This document shows, in pieces, positions 51,397 to 59,260 of a stretch of 64,000 bases of DNA. The notes below the pieces were generated by a model. The model made no database searches. It was not told the origin of the DNA and was given only the letters and a program-made list of their open reading frames with translations. Every line of letters starts with the position of its first letter. Position 1 is the first letter of the stretch. The stretch lies in the NCBI RefSeq assembly GCF_002119665.1, contig NZ_CP021111.1, forward strand, positions 744,001 to 808,000, written 5' to 3'. This DNA comes from Bordetella genomosp. 13 (lineage in GTDB: Bacteria > Pseudomonadota > Gammaproteobacteria > Burkholderiales > Burkholderiaceae_B). The translations under genes were made by a program, and so were the position numbers.

Positions 51397-52485
51397 ATGG
51401 ACCCCATGATCCCCGTTTCGGCCCCGCCCGTGGCCTTGCCTCGCCTGACCGCCAACGAGGCGCGGGCGTTGACGCTGATCGCCCGCCATGGCGCCGACTT
51501 CACGGTGGAGCTGCCGCCGGCCGAAGGCGCGGGCGCCGACGCCGTACCGTCCACATGGCGCGTCGGCTTCACCGCCGGTGCCGTGGAGGCGCTGCGCCAG
51601 TCCGCCGATTGGCAGGCCGGGCTCGAATGGGCCGGCGCCACGCTGCGCCTGGCGCTGCCGCGCAACGCTCCGGATGCCTGGCTGGCCGCGCGCCTGCCCG
51701 GCTTCGCGCCCGGTCCGCTGCCCGATCCGCTGCGCGCCGCCGCCCTGGAAACCCTGCTGCAGGAGATCGTCGCGGCCCTGACGCGCGTCTCGCCCGGCGG
51801 CCCGGTCCACGTGCGTGCGCTGGAGGACGGCGAGTCCGTCCGCCTGCCGCACGTCTGGACCCTGACCCTGCGTTCCGCCGCCAGCGGCGAGGTCTGCTAT
51901 GCCGTGCTCGAGGCCGACGGCCTGGGCCTGATGCTGCTGGCGGGCCTGATCGGCAAGGCGACCCCCTCGGGCAATGACGTGGCCACGGACGCGCTGCCGG
52001 TGACGCTGCGCGCCACGCTGGGCGCCGCCGTGCTGACCGCCGCCGAACTGCGCACCCTGCGTCCGCGCGACGTGGTGCTGCTGGACGAGTACCTGGTCAG
52101 CCCGCAGGGCGAGCTGTGGCTCGCCATCCCCCAGGGCCAGGCGCTGCGCGTGCGCGCCGAACAATCTACCTACATCGTCACCCAAGGCTGGACCTCGCTC
52201 ATGACCCAGACTCCCACCCCCGCCGGCGAAGGCCAGGCCGCTGCCGAACCGCTCGATCTCGACGCCATCCCCGTGCGTCTCACCTTCGACCTGGGCGAAC
52301 GCAGCCTGACGCTGGCCGAACTGCGCCGCCTGCAGCCTGGCGAAACCTTCGACCTGCAGCGGCCCCTGGCCGACGGCCCGGTCATGATCCGCGCCAACGG
52401 CGCGCTGCTGGGCACCGGCGCGTTGGTCGAGGTCGATGGCCGCGTCGGCGTCACCATCGCGACGCTGGGCAAGGAGCAGGCATGA
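51397..52485 (+). CDS. bscQ: T3SS sorting-platform C-ring protein BscQ (SctQ)
   Basis: A 362-residue protein with two SpoA domains: one around residues 200-265 (LRATLGAAVLTAAELRTLRP) and one in the last ~75 (IPVRLTFDLGERSLTLAELR and GALLGTGALVEVDGRVGVTI). Pods of SctQ bind BscL and BscK. An in-frame ATG at 52201 precedes the second SpoA domain, which would give the separate SctQ-C fragment known in other systems. It ends 31 bp before bscR. Confidence 0.92.
   Translation: MDPMIPVSAPPVALPRLTANEARALTLIARHGADFTVELPPAEGAGADAVPSTWRVGFTAGAVEALRQSADWQAGLEWAGATLRLALPRNAPDAWLAARLPGFAPGPLPDPLRAAALETLLQEIVAALTRVSPGGPVHVRALEDGESVRLPHVWTLTLRSAASGEVCYAVLEADGLGLMLLAGLIGKATPSGNDVATDALPVTLRATLGAAVLTAAELRTLRPRDVVLLDEYLVSPQGELWLAIPQGQALRVRAEQSTYIVTQGWTSLMTQTPTPAGEGQAAAEPLDLDAIPVRLTFDLGERSLTLAELRRLQPGETFDLQRPLADGPVMIRANGALLGTGALVEVDGRVGVTIATLGKEQA
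52201..52485 (+). other. Candidate internal translation product of bscQ (SctQ-C)
   Basis: An in-frame ATG at 52201 would start a 94-residue protein MTQTPTPAGEG..., containing just the second SpoA domain, the size reported for YscQ-C and related fragments. The ribosome-site candidates upstream are a GGA about 9 nt and an AAGG about 15 nt away, so they are weak. It is inferred from family behaviour. Confidence 0.4.
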
Positions 52486-52516
52486 CCCGGGCACTCGGGA
52501 ACCTCGGGGCGCTGCG

Positions 52517-53197
52517 ATGAGCGGCTTCGATCCCATCAGCCTCGCCGTCGTCCTGGCGCTGCTGGCGCTGGTGCCGCTGGCTGCGGTGATGACGACTTCA
52601 TTCCTGAAGATCGCCATCGTGCTGTCCCTGGTGCGCAATGCCATCGGCGTGCAGCAGGTGCCGCCCAACATCGCGCTGTATGGGTTGGCGCTGATCCTGT
52701 CGGTCTACGTGATGGGGCCCGTGGTGATGCAGGTGGGCGGCGAACTGAAGGCCGTGGCCCAGCAGGCGCCCGCCCAGACGATGCCCGGCGTGCCGCCTCC
52801 CGATCGCATGAACAGCATCATGGAAGCCGTCACGCGCGGCGCCGAGCCGCTGCGCGAATTCATGCAGCGCAACAGTCGTCCCGAGCAGCGCGACTTCTTC
52901 GTGCGTACGGCCCGCCATCTGTGGGGCGAAGAGCAGGCGCGCGAGCTGAAAGACGACAACCTGCTGGTGCTGATACCGGCCTTCCTGGTGTCGGAGCTGT
53001 CCGCGGCGTTCCAGATTGGCTTCCTGCTGTACCTGCCCTTCGTGGTGATCGACCTGATCGTGTCCAACATCCTGCTCGCCATGGGCATGATGATGGTCTC
53101 CCCGGTCACCATCTCGCTGCCGCTGAAGCTGTTCCTGTTCGTCATGGTGGATGGCTGGACGAGGCTGATACAGGGCCTGGTGCTGTCCTACACATAG
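52517..53197 (+). CDS. bscR: T3SS export apparatus protein BscR (SctR)
   Basis: A 226-residue FliP/YscR-family membrane protein. It begins LAVVLALLALVPLAAVMTTS and has the diagnostic FLKIAIVLSLVRNAIGVQQV, and LIPAFLVSELSAAFQIGFLL, and LGMMMVSPVTISLPLKLFLF segments. Five copies build the export gate cone with BscS and BscT. The ATG at 52517 fits. Confidence 0.96.
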   Translation: MSGFDPISLAVVLALLALVPLAAVMTTSFLKIAIVLSLVRNAIGVQQVPPNIALYGLALILSVYVMGPVVMQVGGELKAVAQQAPAQTMPGVPPPDRMNSIMEAVTRGAEPLREFMQRNSRPEQRDFFVRTARHLWGEEQARELKDDNLLVLIPAFLVSELSAAFQIGFLLYLPFVVIDLIVSNILLAMGMMMVSPVTISLPLKLFLFVMVDGWTRLIQGLVLSYT

Positions 53198-53205
53198 AGA
53201 ACGCC

Positions 53206-53472
53206 ATGCAGACCGTCGACATCGTTTCGTACATGACCCAGGCGCTGTACCTGGTGCTGTGGCTGTCGCTGCCGCCCATCGCGGTGGCCTCGATCGTGGG
53301 CACGCTGTTCTCGCTGTTCCAGGCCCTGACGCAGATCCAGGAGCAGACGCTGTCCTTCGCCGTGAAGCTGATCGCCGTGTTCGCCACGCTGCTGCTCTCG
53401 GCGCGCTGGATCAGCGGCGAACTCTACAACTACACCATCTCGGTCTTCGACCTCTTTTACAAAATCCACTAG
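53206..53472 (+). CDS. bscS: T3SS export apparatus protein BscS (SctS)
   Basis: An 88-residue FliQ/YscS-family protein with two hydrophobic helices around the conserved SLPPIAVASIVGTLFSLFQA and LTQIQEQTLSFAVKLIAVF. It wraps the export gate cone. It follows bscR by 8 bp. Confidence 0.95.
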   Translation: MQTVDIVSYMTQALYLVLWLSLPPIAVASIVGTLFSLFQALTQIQEQTLSFAVKLIAVFATLLLSARWISGELYNYTISVFDLFYKIH

Positions 53473-53481
53473 GCCGCGCGC

Positions 53482-53506
53482 GGAACGAAATGACCTCGGG
53501 CGTTAC
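53482..53506 (+). promoter_or_regulatory. GGAAC-N15-GTTAC motif overlapping the bscT start
   Basis: GGAAC (53482-53486) lies just before the bscT ATG (53490), and GTTAC (53502-53506) lies in codons 5-6 of bscT. Spacing (15 bp) and the following CTACG match the other T3SS promoters. Any transcript would begin inside bscT and so could serve bscU, bscW and bscC. Confidence 0.5.
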
Positions 53507-54290
53507 CTACGCGGAAGCGAACACTTTCCTGGCCACGCTGGCGCTGACGCAGCCGCGCATCCTGGCGCTGTGCGCCATGCTGCCGCTGTTCAACCGCCAG
53601 CTGTTGCCCGGGCTGCTGCGCTATGCCGTGGGCGCCGCCATGGGCCTCATCCTCGTGCCCGCGCTGGCGCCCGGCTATGCCGCCGCCGATTTCACCTGGA
53701 TCGACATCATCCTGCTGGTGGTCAAGGAAGTGTTCGTGGGACTGGTGCTGGGCTTCCTGGTGGCGATCCCGTTCTGGATCTTCGAGGCCGTGGGCTTCGT
53801 CATCGACAACCAGCGCGGGGCGAGCCTGGGGGCCGTGATCAACCCCGGAACGGGCAATGACTCGTCGCCGCTGGGGATCCTGTTCAACCAGGCGTTCATG
53901 GTGTTCTTCTTGGTCGGAGGGGGCTTCGCCCTGATGCTGACGATGCTGTACGACAGCTTCCGCCTGTGGGATCTGTGGCACTGGACGCCCGCGCTGCAGC
54001 GCGAGAGCATCCCGCTGATGCTCGACCAGCTCAGCCGCATGGCGCGCATGGTGTTCCTGTTCGCCGCCCCGGCCATCGTCGCCATGTTCCTGGCCGAACT
54101 GGGCCTGGCGCTGGTCAGCCGCTTCGCGCCGCAGCTGCAGGTGTTCTTCCTCGCCATGCCCATCAAGAGCGCGCTGGCCTTCCTGGTGCTGGTGCTCTAC
54201 ATGAGCCCGCTGTTCGACTACGCAGGCGAAGCCACGCGCGGCATCTCCGGCATCCTGCCGTTCCTCGACAACCAGTGGCGGGCGCCATGA
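53490..54290 (+). CDS. bscT: T3SS export apparatus protein BscT (SctT)
   Basis: A 266-residue FliR/YscT-family membrane protein with about six segments: RILALCAMLPLFNRQLLPGL, LLVVKEVFVGLVLGFLVAIP, and the conserved VIDNQRGASLGAVINP loop between. It completes the export-gate ring. It starts 17 nt after bscS, and its end overlaps bscU by 4 nt. Confidence 0.95.
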   Translation: MTSGVTYAEANTFLATLALTQPRILALCAMLPLFNRQLLPGLLRYAVGAAMGLILVPALAPGYAAADFTWIDIILLVVKEVFVGLVLGFLVAIPFWIFEAVGFVIDNQRGASLGAVINPGTGNDSSPLGILFNQAFMVFFLVGGGFALMLTMLYDSFRLWDLWHWTPALQRESIPLMLDQLSRMARMVFLFAAPAIVAMFLAELGLALVSRFAPQLQVFFLAMPIKSALAFLVLVLYMSPLFDYAGEATRGISGILPFLDNQWRAP

Positions 54291-55336
54291 GCGGCGAAAA
54301 GACCGAACAGCCAAGTCACAAGAAACTGCGCGACGCGCGCCAGAAGGGCGACGTCGCGCACAGCAAGGACTTCACCCAGACGCTCCTGGTGCTGGCCCTG
54401 TTCGGCTACATGCTGGGCAACGCCAAGAACATCATCGAGTCGCTGGGCCGGCTGATGCTGGTGCCCGCCACGCTGACCGGCATGCCCTTCGAGACCGCGC
54501 TGAAGACCGCGCTGGACGCGTCGCTGCGCGAGGGCATTTCGCTGGTGCTGCCCTTCGTGCTGATCGTGCTGCTGGTCGGCATGTTCTCCGAGTTCCTGCA
54601 GGTGGGCATCGTGCTGGCCTTCGAGAAGCTCAAGCCCTCGGGCCAGAAGCTCAACGTGATGAGCAACCTGAAGAACATGTTCTCGAAGAAGAACCTGGTC
54701 GAGCTGCTGAAGTCCGTCATCAAGATCGTCTTCCTCTCGGCGCTCGTCGTCATCGTCGTGCGCGATGCGCTGCCCGAGCTGATGTCGGTGCCGCACAGCG
54801 GCCTGGCCGGCCTGCAGACCGGCGTGGGCGGCATGCTGCGCACGCTGATCGTCAACGTGGCCGTCGCCTACGTCATCATCTCGCTGGCCGACTTCGTGTG
54901 GCAGCGCATGCAGTACCGCAAGAACCTGATGATGAGCAAGGAAGAGGTCAAGCAGGAATACAAGGAAAGCGAAGGCGATCCGCACATCAAGCACAAGCGC
55001 AAGCATCTGCACCAGGAAATGGTGATGAACGGCGCCGTCAACAGCGCACGCAAGGCCTCGGTGGTGGTCACCAACCCGACCCACCTGGCCATCGCGCTGT
55101 ACTACGAACCCGACGAGACTCCGCTGCCGGTGGTGCTGGCCAAGGGCGAAGGCTACCTGGCCGAAGAGATGATGAAGGCGGCGCGCGAGGCGGGCGTGCC
55201 CGTCATGCAGAACATCCCGCTGGCGCGGGCGCTGTGGGCCGATGCCCAGCCCGACCAGTACATCCCCAGCGAACTGATCGAACCGGTGGCCGAGGTGCTG
55301 CGCCTGGTGCGCAAACTGGCCGCCTCCGAGGAATGA
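54287..55336 (+). CDS. bscU: T3SS autocleaving switch protein BscU (SctU)
   Basis: A 349-residue FlhB/YscU-family protein with four membrane segments (about residues 28-205) and a cytoplasmic domain cleaved at the NPTH motif (N263-P264-T265-H266), seen in SVVVTNPTHLAIALYYEPDE. Autocleavage sets the switch from early to late substrates with BscP. N-terminal SGEKTEQPSHKKLRDARQKG is the family start. Confidence 0.97.
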   Translation: MSGEKTEQPSHKKLRDARQKGDVAHSKDFTQTLLVLALFGYMLGNAKNIIESLGRLMLVPATLTGMPFETALKTALDASLREGISLVLPFVLIVLLVGMFSEFLQVGIVLAFEKLKPSGQKLNVMSNLKNMFSKKNLVELLKSVIKIVFLSALVVIVVRDALPELMSVPHSGLAGLQTGVGGMLRTLIVNVAVAYVIISLADFVWQRMQYRKNLMMSKEEVKQEYKESEGDPHIKHKRKHLHQEMVMNGAVNSARKASVVVTNPTHLAIALYYEPDETPLPVVLAKGEGYLAEEMMKAAREAGVPVMQNIPLARALWADAQPDQYIPSELIEPVAEVLRLVRKLAASEE

Positions 55337-55340
55337 CCCC

Positions 55341-55739
55341 ATGTCAGCCACGACACATCCCCTGATCGAGCGCTATCTGGCGCGCCACGCCATTCCCGAG
55401 GCGCTGCGGCGCGACGGCCGTGCGACCCTGGTCATCGACGACAAGTACCGGCTGCACCTGCAAGGTGCGCGCAATGGCTGGCTGGCGCTGACCGCGCGGT
55501 TGTGTGGCCTGCCGCCGGCGGGCCTGGCCCGCGAGGATTTCGTGGCGGGACTGGGCAGGCAGGCGGCCGGCATGCTCAGCGGCCACGCCTCGTCCTGCGT
55601 GATCGACCCGGCCGAAGAGGCCCTGTGGCTGCAGCAGATGGTGCGGCCCGACAGCAGCGACGTCGAGGTGGACGAGGCAGTGGGGCAGTTCGCCAATGCG
55701 CTGTCGTTCTGGACCGGCGCGGTCAGAAGAGCGGCCTGA
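55341..55739 (+). CDS. bscW: BscW, small T3SS protein of CesT-like chaperone type
   Basis: A 132-residue protein: helix LIERYLARHAIPEALRRDGR, strands RATLVIDDKYRLHLQGARNG, and a C-terminal helix DEAVGQFANALSFWTGAVRR. The pattern is that of secretion chaperones, not of an outer-membrane lipoprotein pilotin, since it lacks a signal peptide or lipobox. Gene position (between bscU and bscC) matches Bordetella bscW. The name is positional; function is not established by the sequence. Confidence 0.7.
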   Translation: MSATTHPLIERYLARHAIPEALRRDGRATLVIDDKYRLHLQGARNGWLALTARLCGLPPAGLAREDFVAGLGRQAAGMLSGHASSCVIDPAEEALWLQQMVRPDSSDVEVDEAVGQFANALSFWTGAVRRAA

Positions 55740-55779
55740 GCGCAGCTGCCGCACCCGAATGCATCGAGGAGAAACTCAG

Positions 55780-57723
55780 TTGAAGCGGATCATCCTGGCG
55801 GGCGTCATGTCCCTGGCCATGCTGGGCACGGCAAGCGCCGCGCCCACGTGGCCGAACGCCCCCTACAGTTACTACGCCAAGAACGAAAGCCTGCAGAGCG
55901 TGCTGCGCGAGTTCGCCGGCGGCTTCAGCCTGTCATTGCAGATGGGGCCCGAGATCACCGGCGTGGTCAACGGCAATTTCAACGCCAACACCCCCACCGA
56001 GTTCATGGACCGGCTGGGCGGCGTGTACGGATTCAACTGGTTCGTCTATTCGGGCACGCTGTTCGTCAGCCGCACCAACGACATGGCCACGCGTTCGATC
56101 AGCGCCATGGGCAGCTCGATCAGCGCGCTGCGCGATGCGCTGCTGCAGCTGGGCGTGCTGGATCCGCGCTTCGGCTGGGGCGAGCTGCCCGACCAGGGCA
56201 TTGCACTGGTGTCCGGTCCGCCGGCCTATGTGGCGCTGGTCGAGCGTACCGTGGCGGCGCTGCCCCTGGGCGCGGGCGGGCAGCAGGTCGCGGTGTTCCG
56301 CCTGAAGCACGCTTCCGTCAATGACCGCACCGTCAGCTATCGCGACCAGGCGGTGGTCACGCCCGGCATGGCCACCGTGCTGCGCAACCTGATCCTCGGC
56401 AACGGGGGCGGCGCCAACAACGAGTCGCTGTCGGCCATCGCCGCGCCGCTGCGCGACAACCCGCCGGCGTTCCCGGGCGTGGCGGGCGCGCTCGAAGGCG
56501 CGGGCGGCGCCATCGCGGGCGGTCCGGCCGCCGTGGCCGGCGCGGCGGCCGGCGCGGCGGCCAGCGATGCTGTGCGTACGCGCCGCGCCGCCAGCGGCCT
56601 GCGGTTTCGCGAGCCCACCGTGCAGGCCGATCCGCGCCTGAACTCCATCATCGTGCAGGACATCCCCGACCGCATTCCCATCTATCGCCAGCTGATCGAA
56701 CAGCTCGACGTGCCGAGCACGCTGATCGAGATCGAGGCCATGATCGTGGACGTGAACTCGGACCTGGTCAACGAACTGGGCGTGCAGTGGGGCGCCCGCG
56801 CGGGCACCGCCACGTTCGGCTACAGCAACTTCGACCTGCGTACTAGCGGGGGCCTGCCCATCGACGGCGGCGCCGGGCTGGCCCCGGGCACCCTGGGCCT
56901 CAGCATCGGCGACACCCTGGCGGCGCGTCTGCGCCTGCTGCAGACGCGAGGCCAGGCGAACATCCTGTCGCAGCCGTCCATCCTCACCGCCGACAACCTC
57001 GGCGCGCTCATCGACCTGTCGGATACCTTCTATATCCAGACGACGGGCGAACGCGTGGCCACCGTCACGCCCATCACCGTCGGCACCTCGCTGCGCGTGA
57101 CGCCGCGCTACATCGAGGGCAGGTCGCGCCGCGAGGTGGAGCTGACCGTGGACATCGAGGACGGCCGCATCCAGGACGAGCGCCAGATCGGCGACCTGCC
57201 CACCGTACGCCGCAGCAACATCAGCACGCTGGCCGTGGTGGGCGATGGCCAGACCCTGCTGGTGGGCGGCTACAACAGCACGCAGGATTCCGAAGAGGTC
57301 AACAAGATTCCGCTGCTGGGCGACATCCCCGGCCTGGGGCTGCTGTTCTCCGACCGGTCCAAGAGCGTGCTGCGGCGCGAACGCCTGTTCCTGCTGCGTC
57401 CGCGCGTGGTTTCCATCAGCGGCGAGGTAGTTGCCATGCCGCGGGGCCAGTCCCGCGCGGGCCGCGCGATGGATGCCACCTGGGCCCAGCCTGGCGAGAA
57501 GCTGACCGCCGGCCAATACCTGGACCTGATGCAGGGCCAGCAGACCCGCGTGCGCTTCGAATCGGTGGAAGTGCCGGACCCCAATGGGCCGGTGCGCCCG
57601 TCGGGCAGCTACATCGAGTCCGTGCCGATGGGACCGGGCCAGGCCGCGCCGGTGGCGCAGCCCGGTTCGACGGTGATCCGGGTCGAGACGCCCGCCATGC
57701 CGGGCACGGGCCGCGAGCGTTGA
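55780..57723 (+). CDS. bscC: T3SS outer-membrane secretin BscC (SctC)
   Basis: A 647-residue secretin: signal peptide about residues 1-21, N0/N1 domains (YYAKNESLQSVLREFAGGFS; GNFNANTPTEFMDRLGGVYG), N3 domain, and the C-terminal secretin domain with IVDVNSDLVNELGVQWGARA and QTLLVGGYNSTQDSEEVNKI. A glycine/alanine-rich loop lies near residues 240-265. The start is a TTG with GAGGAGA at 8 nt; an ATG at 55759 would put seven non-signal residues in front. It converges on btrS with a 14-bp gap. Confidence 0.94.
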   Translation: MKRIILAGVMSLAMLGTASAAPTWPNAPYSYYAKNESLQSVLREFAGGFSLSLQMGPEITGVVNGNFNANTPTEFMDRLGGVYGFNWFVYSGTLFVSRTNDMATRSISAMGSSISALRDALLQLGVLDPRFGWGELPDQGIALVSGPPAYVALVERTVAALPLGAGGQQVAVFRLKHASVNDRTVSYRDQAVVTPGMATVLRNLILGNGGGANNESLSAIAAPLRDNPPAFPGVAGALEGAGGAIAGGPAAVAGAAAGAAASDAVRTRRAASGLRFREPTVQADPRLNSIIVQDIPDRIPIYRQLIEQLDVPSTLIEIEAMIVDVNSDLVNELGVQWGARAGTATFGYSNFDLRTSGGLPIDGGAGLAPGTLGLSIGDTLAARLRLLQTRGQANILSQPSILTADNLGALIDLSDTFYIQTTGERVATVTPITVGTSLRVTPRYIEGRSRREVELTVDIEDGRIQDERQIGDLPTVRRSNISTLAVVGDGQTLLVGGYNSTQDSEEVNKIPLLGDIPGLGLLFSDRSKSVLRRERLFLLRPRVVSISGEVVAMPRGQSRAGRAMDATWAQPGEKLTAGQYLDLMQGQQTRVRFESVEVPDPNGPVRPSGSYIESVPMGPGQAAPVAQPGSTVIRVETPAMPGTGRER

Positions 57724-57737
57724 GGCCGACGGGCCGC

Positions 57738-58340
57738 TCAGTCGTTGAGCGGCAGGCCTTTCTGCAGCAGCTTGTCGCGCAGCGCGGTACGCGCGCGCGA
57801 CAAGCGGCTGCGCACCGTGCCGATGGGCACGGTAAGCAGCGCCGCCGCGTCTTCGTAGGACATGTTGTCCAGGCCGATCATCAGCAGGATGTCGCGCATG
57901 TTCTCGGGCAGTTCGTCCAGCGCTTCCTGCAGCAGTCGCATGGTCTGGGCTTGCGACAGGGCTTCCTCGGGCGTGGCCTCGGAGGCGGCGTGCGCGGCCA
58001 GGCTGTCTTCGCCCACGAAGTCGTAGCGGCGTTCGGGGGCTCGCGAGAGATAGTTGCGCACCAGGTTCAGCGCGATGCCGTACAGCCACGTCGACAGCTG
58101 CGATTCGCCGCGGAAGGTCTGGTACGAGCGGGCGGCTTCGACGAATGCCTGTTGTGCGAGGTCTTCCGCTTCGGTGGTGTTGCCGATGTGCTTGATGATG
58201 AAGCGCTGCAGCCGTCCGCTGTGCTCGCGTATCAAGTCGCGCAGCAGGCGATCGTCTTGGGAGCTCCAGGACGAGCCGCCGCAGGGAGGCTGCGGTATCG
58301 CTTCCTGCGAAGCATCGGCGAGGTCCAGGGGGTCGGGCAT
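57738..58340 (-). CDS. btrS: ECF sigma factor BtrS, activator of the T3SS
   Basis: About 200 residues. Sigma-2 (about 35-105) contains LQRFIIKHIGNTTEAEDLAQ and YQTFRGESQLSTWLYGIALN. Sigma-4 (about 135-190) has LDELPENMRDILLMIGLDNM and AALLTVPIGTVRSRLSRART. It should recognise the GGAAC-N15-GTTAC motifs in this window. The ATG at 58340 gives MPDPLDLADAS...; the frame is open to ATGs at 58418 and 58421, so 5-prime extension by 26 residues is possible. Next to the secretin gene, as in Bordetella. Confidence 0.93.
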   Translation of the reverse strand: MPDPLDLADASQEAIPQPPCGGSSWSSQDDRLLRDLIREHSGRLQRFIIKHIGNTTEAEDLAQQAFVEAARSYQTFRGESQLSTWLYGIALNLVRNYLSRAPERRYDFVGEDSLAAHAASEATPEEALSQAQTMRLLQEALDELPENMRDILLMIGLDNMSYEDAAALLTVPIGTVRSRLSRARTALRDKLLQKGLPLND

Positions 58341-58398
58341 GAAGTCGAGGCGGAAAGAATTAGGCAGAAAGCGGCTACAAAGTACTACATCACTTGTG

Positions 58399-58411
58399 TA
58401 ATTCGCAATTA
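58399..58411. promoter_or_regulatory. AT-rich palindrome upstream of btrS
   Basis: TAATT-N3-AATTA dyad in an otherwise GC-rich region, about 60 bp upstream of the chosen btrS ATG and overlapping a longer open frame. A likely regulator site or -10 environment for btrS; in Bordetella the btrS promoter depends on BvgAS. Weak evidence. Confidence 0.35.
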
Positions 58412-58508
58412 CCGTCATCACGGAATGGGCATTTTGCGAAAAAGACGTCCGCTGCCGCAGGTCGTCCGGACTAACGGGGACGATACGGTGGGCCGGGGGA
58501 GACCAGCG

Positions 58509-59090
58509 TTAGTGCAGGGTTTGCGCCAGCACCGCGGACAGCCAGGCGCGCGCGGTGTCCAGCGAAACGGGGCTTTGCCCGGCGCTGGCGGCCTGGTCGA
58601 AACGTTGTTGCATGGCAACGTCTATGACCTGCCGCTTCTGCGCGTCCACGCTGGCAGGGTCGATGCCGGCCTGCGAGCAGGCGGACAGGAATACCGCCGA
58701 TCCCGTGCTGGCCGAACACGCGAGGCGGGTGGCGAAGTCCACCCCGTCGAGTGCGTGGCGCGAGGTCTGCGCCATGTCCACGGCGAGTTCGATGGTGCGG
58801 GCCGAGAGCGGCTTGCCGGGGCTGGCGCTGAGGCCGAGTTCGCGCGAGACCGCGCTTGCGATGCCGTTTCCGTAAGTGCGCGCCAGCGCTTCGGAGAACA
58901 TGGACACGGTGTCCACGTCGGGCGCCACCCATGCCACGCTGCGGCCGCCGGGCGTGGTGCCCGTGCCCAACACCTGCAGCTGTTCGCCCGCGACGCTGAT
59001 ATAGACGTCGCCGCCGGCCTGCGCCGCCTGGGTAAAGGCGTCGAGTTGCGGAGATCCGGGCGATGGACGGGAGACGGAATCGATTGTCAT
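58509..59090 (-). CDS. BtrA/BspR-like secreted anti-sigma factor candidate
   Basis: A 193-residue soluble protein upstream of btrS on the same strand. Bordetella BtrA (BspR), an anti-sigma factor for BtrS that is itself secreted through the T3SS, is about 191 residues and is encoded in this position. Sequence features: a disordered N-terminus suited to export (SRPSPGSPQLDAF), a compact helical domain (TIELAVDMAQTSRHALDGVD; KRQVIDVAMQQRFDQAASAG), no signal peptide. It has its own GGAAC-N15-GTTAC promoter 65 bp upstream, giving a negative feedback loop. Identity is positional. Confidence 0.7.
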   Translation of the reverse strand: MTIDSVSRPSPGSPQLDAFTQAAQAGGDVYISVAGEQLQVLGTGTTPGGRSVAWVAPDVDTVSMFSEALARTYGNGIASAVSRELGLSASPGKPLSARTIELAVDMAQTSRHALDGVDFATRLACSASTGSAVFLSACSQAGIDPASVDAQKRQVIDVAMQQRFDQAASAGQSPVSLDTARAWLSAVLAQTLH

Positions 59091-59154
59091 GCGGGCGGTT
59101 ATGTCCGGCAGCCTTGTTGGGAGGCGGCGTCTGGTAAGACGCCGGTCCAAGTAC

Positions 59155-59179
59155 GTAACAGCAAGGACGGATTGGTTCC
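59155..59179 (-). promoter_or_regulatory. BtrS-type ECF promoter of the btrA candidate
   Basis: Minus strand GGAAC (59179-59175), 15 bp, GTTAC (59159-59155), then GTAC. The start codon is 65 nt downstream. Places the anti-sigma candidate in the sigma factor's own regulon. Confidence 0.83.
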
Positions 59180-59260
59180 CTGAATGTTTTTGAGCCGAAC
59201 GATTTTTCGCATATTAGATCATCTGGGACCCCACGCGGCGCGCCCAAGGAGCAAGCAATC

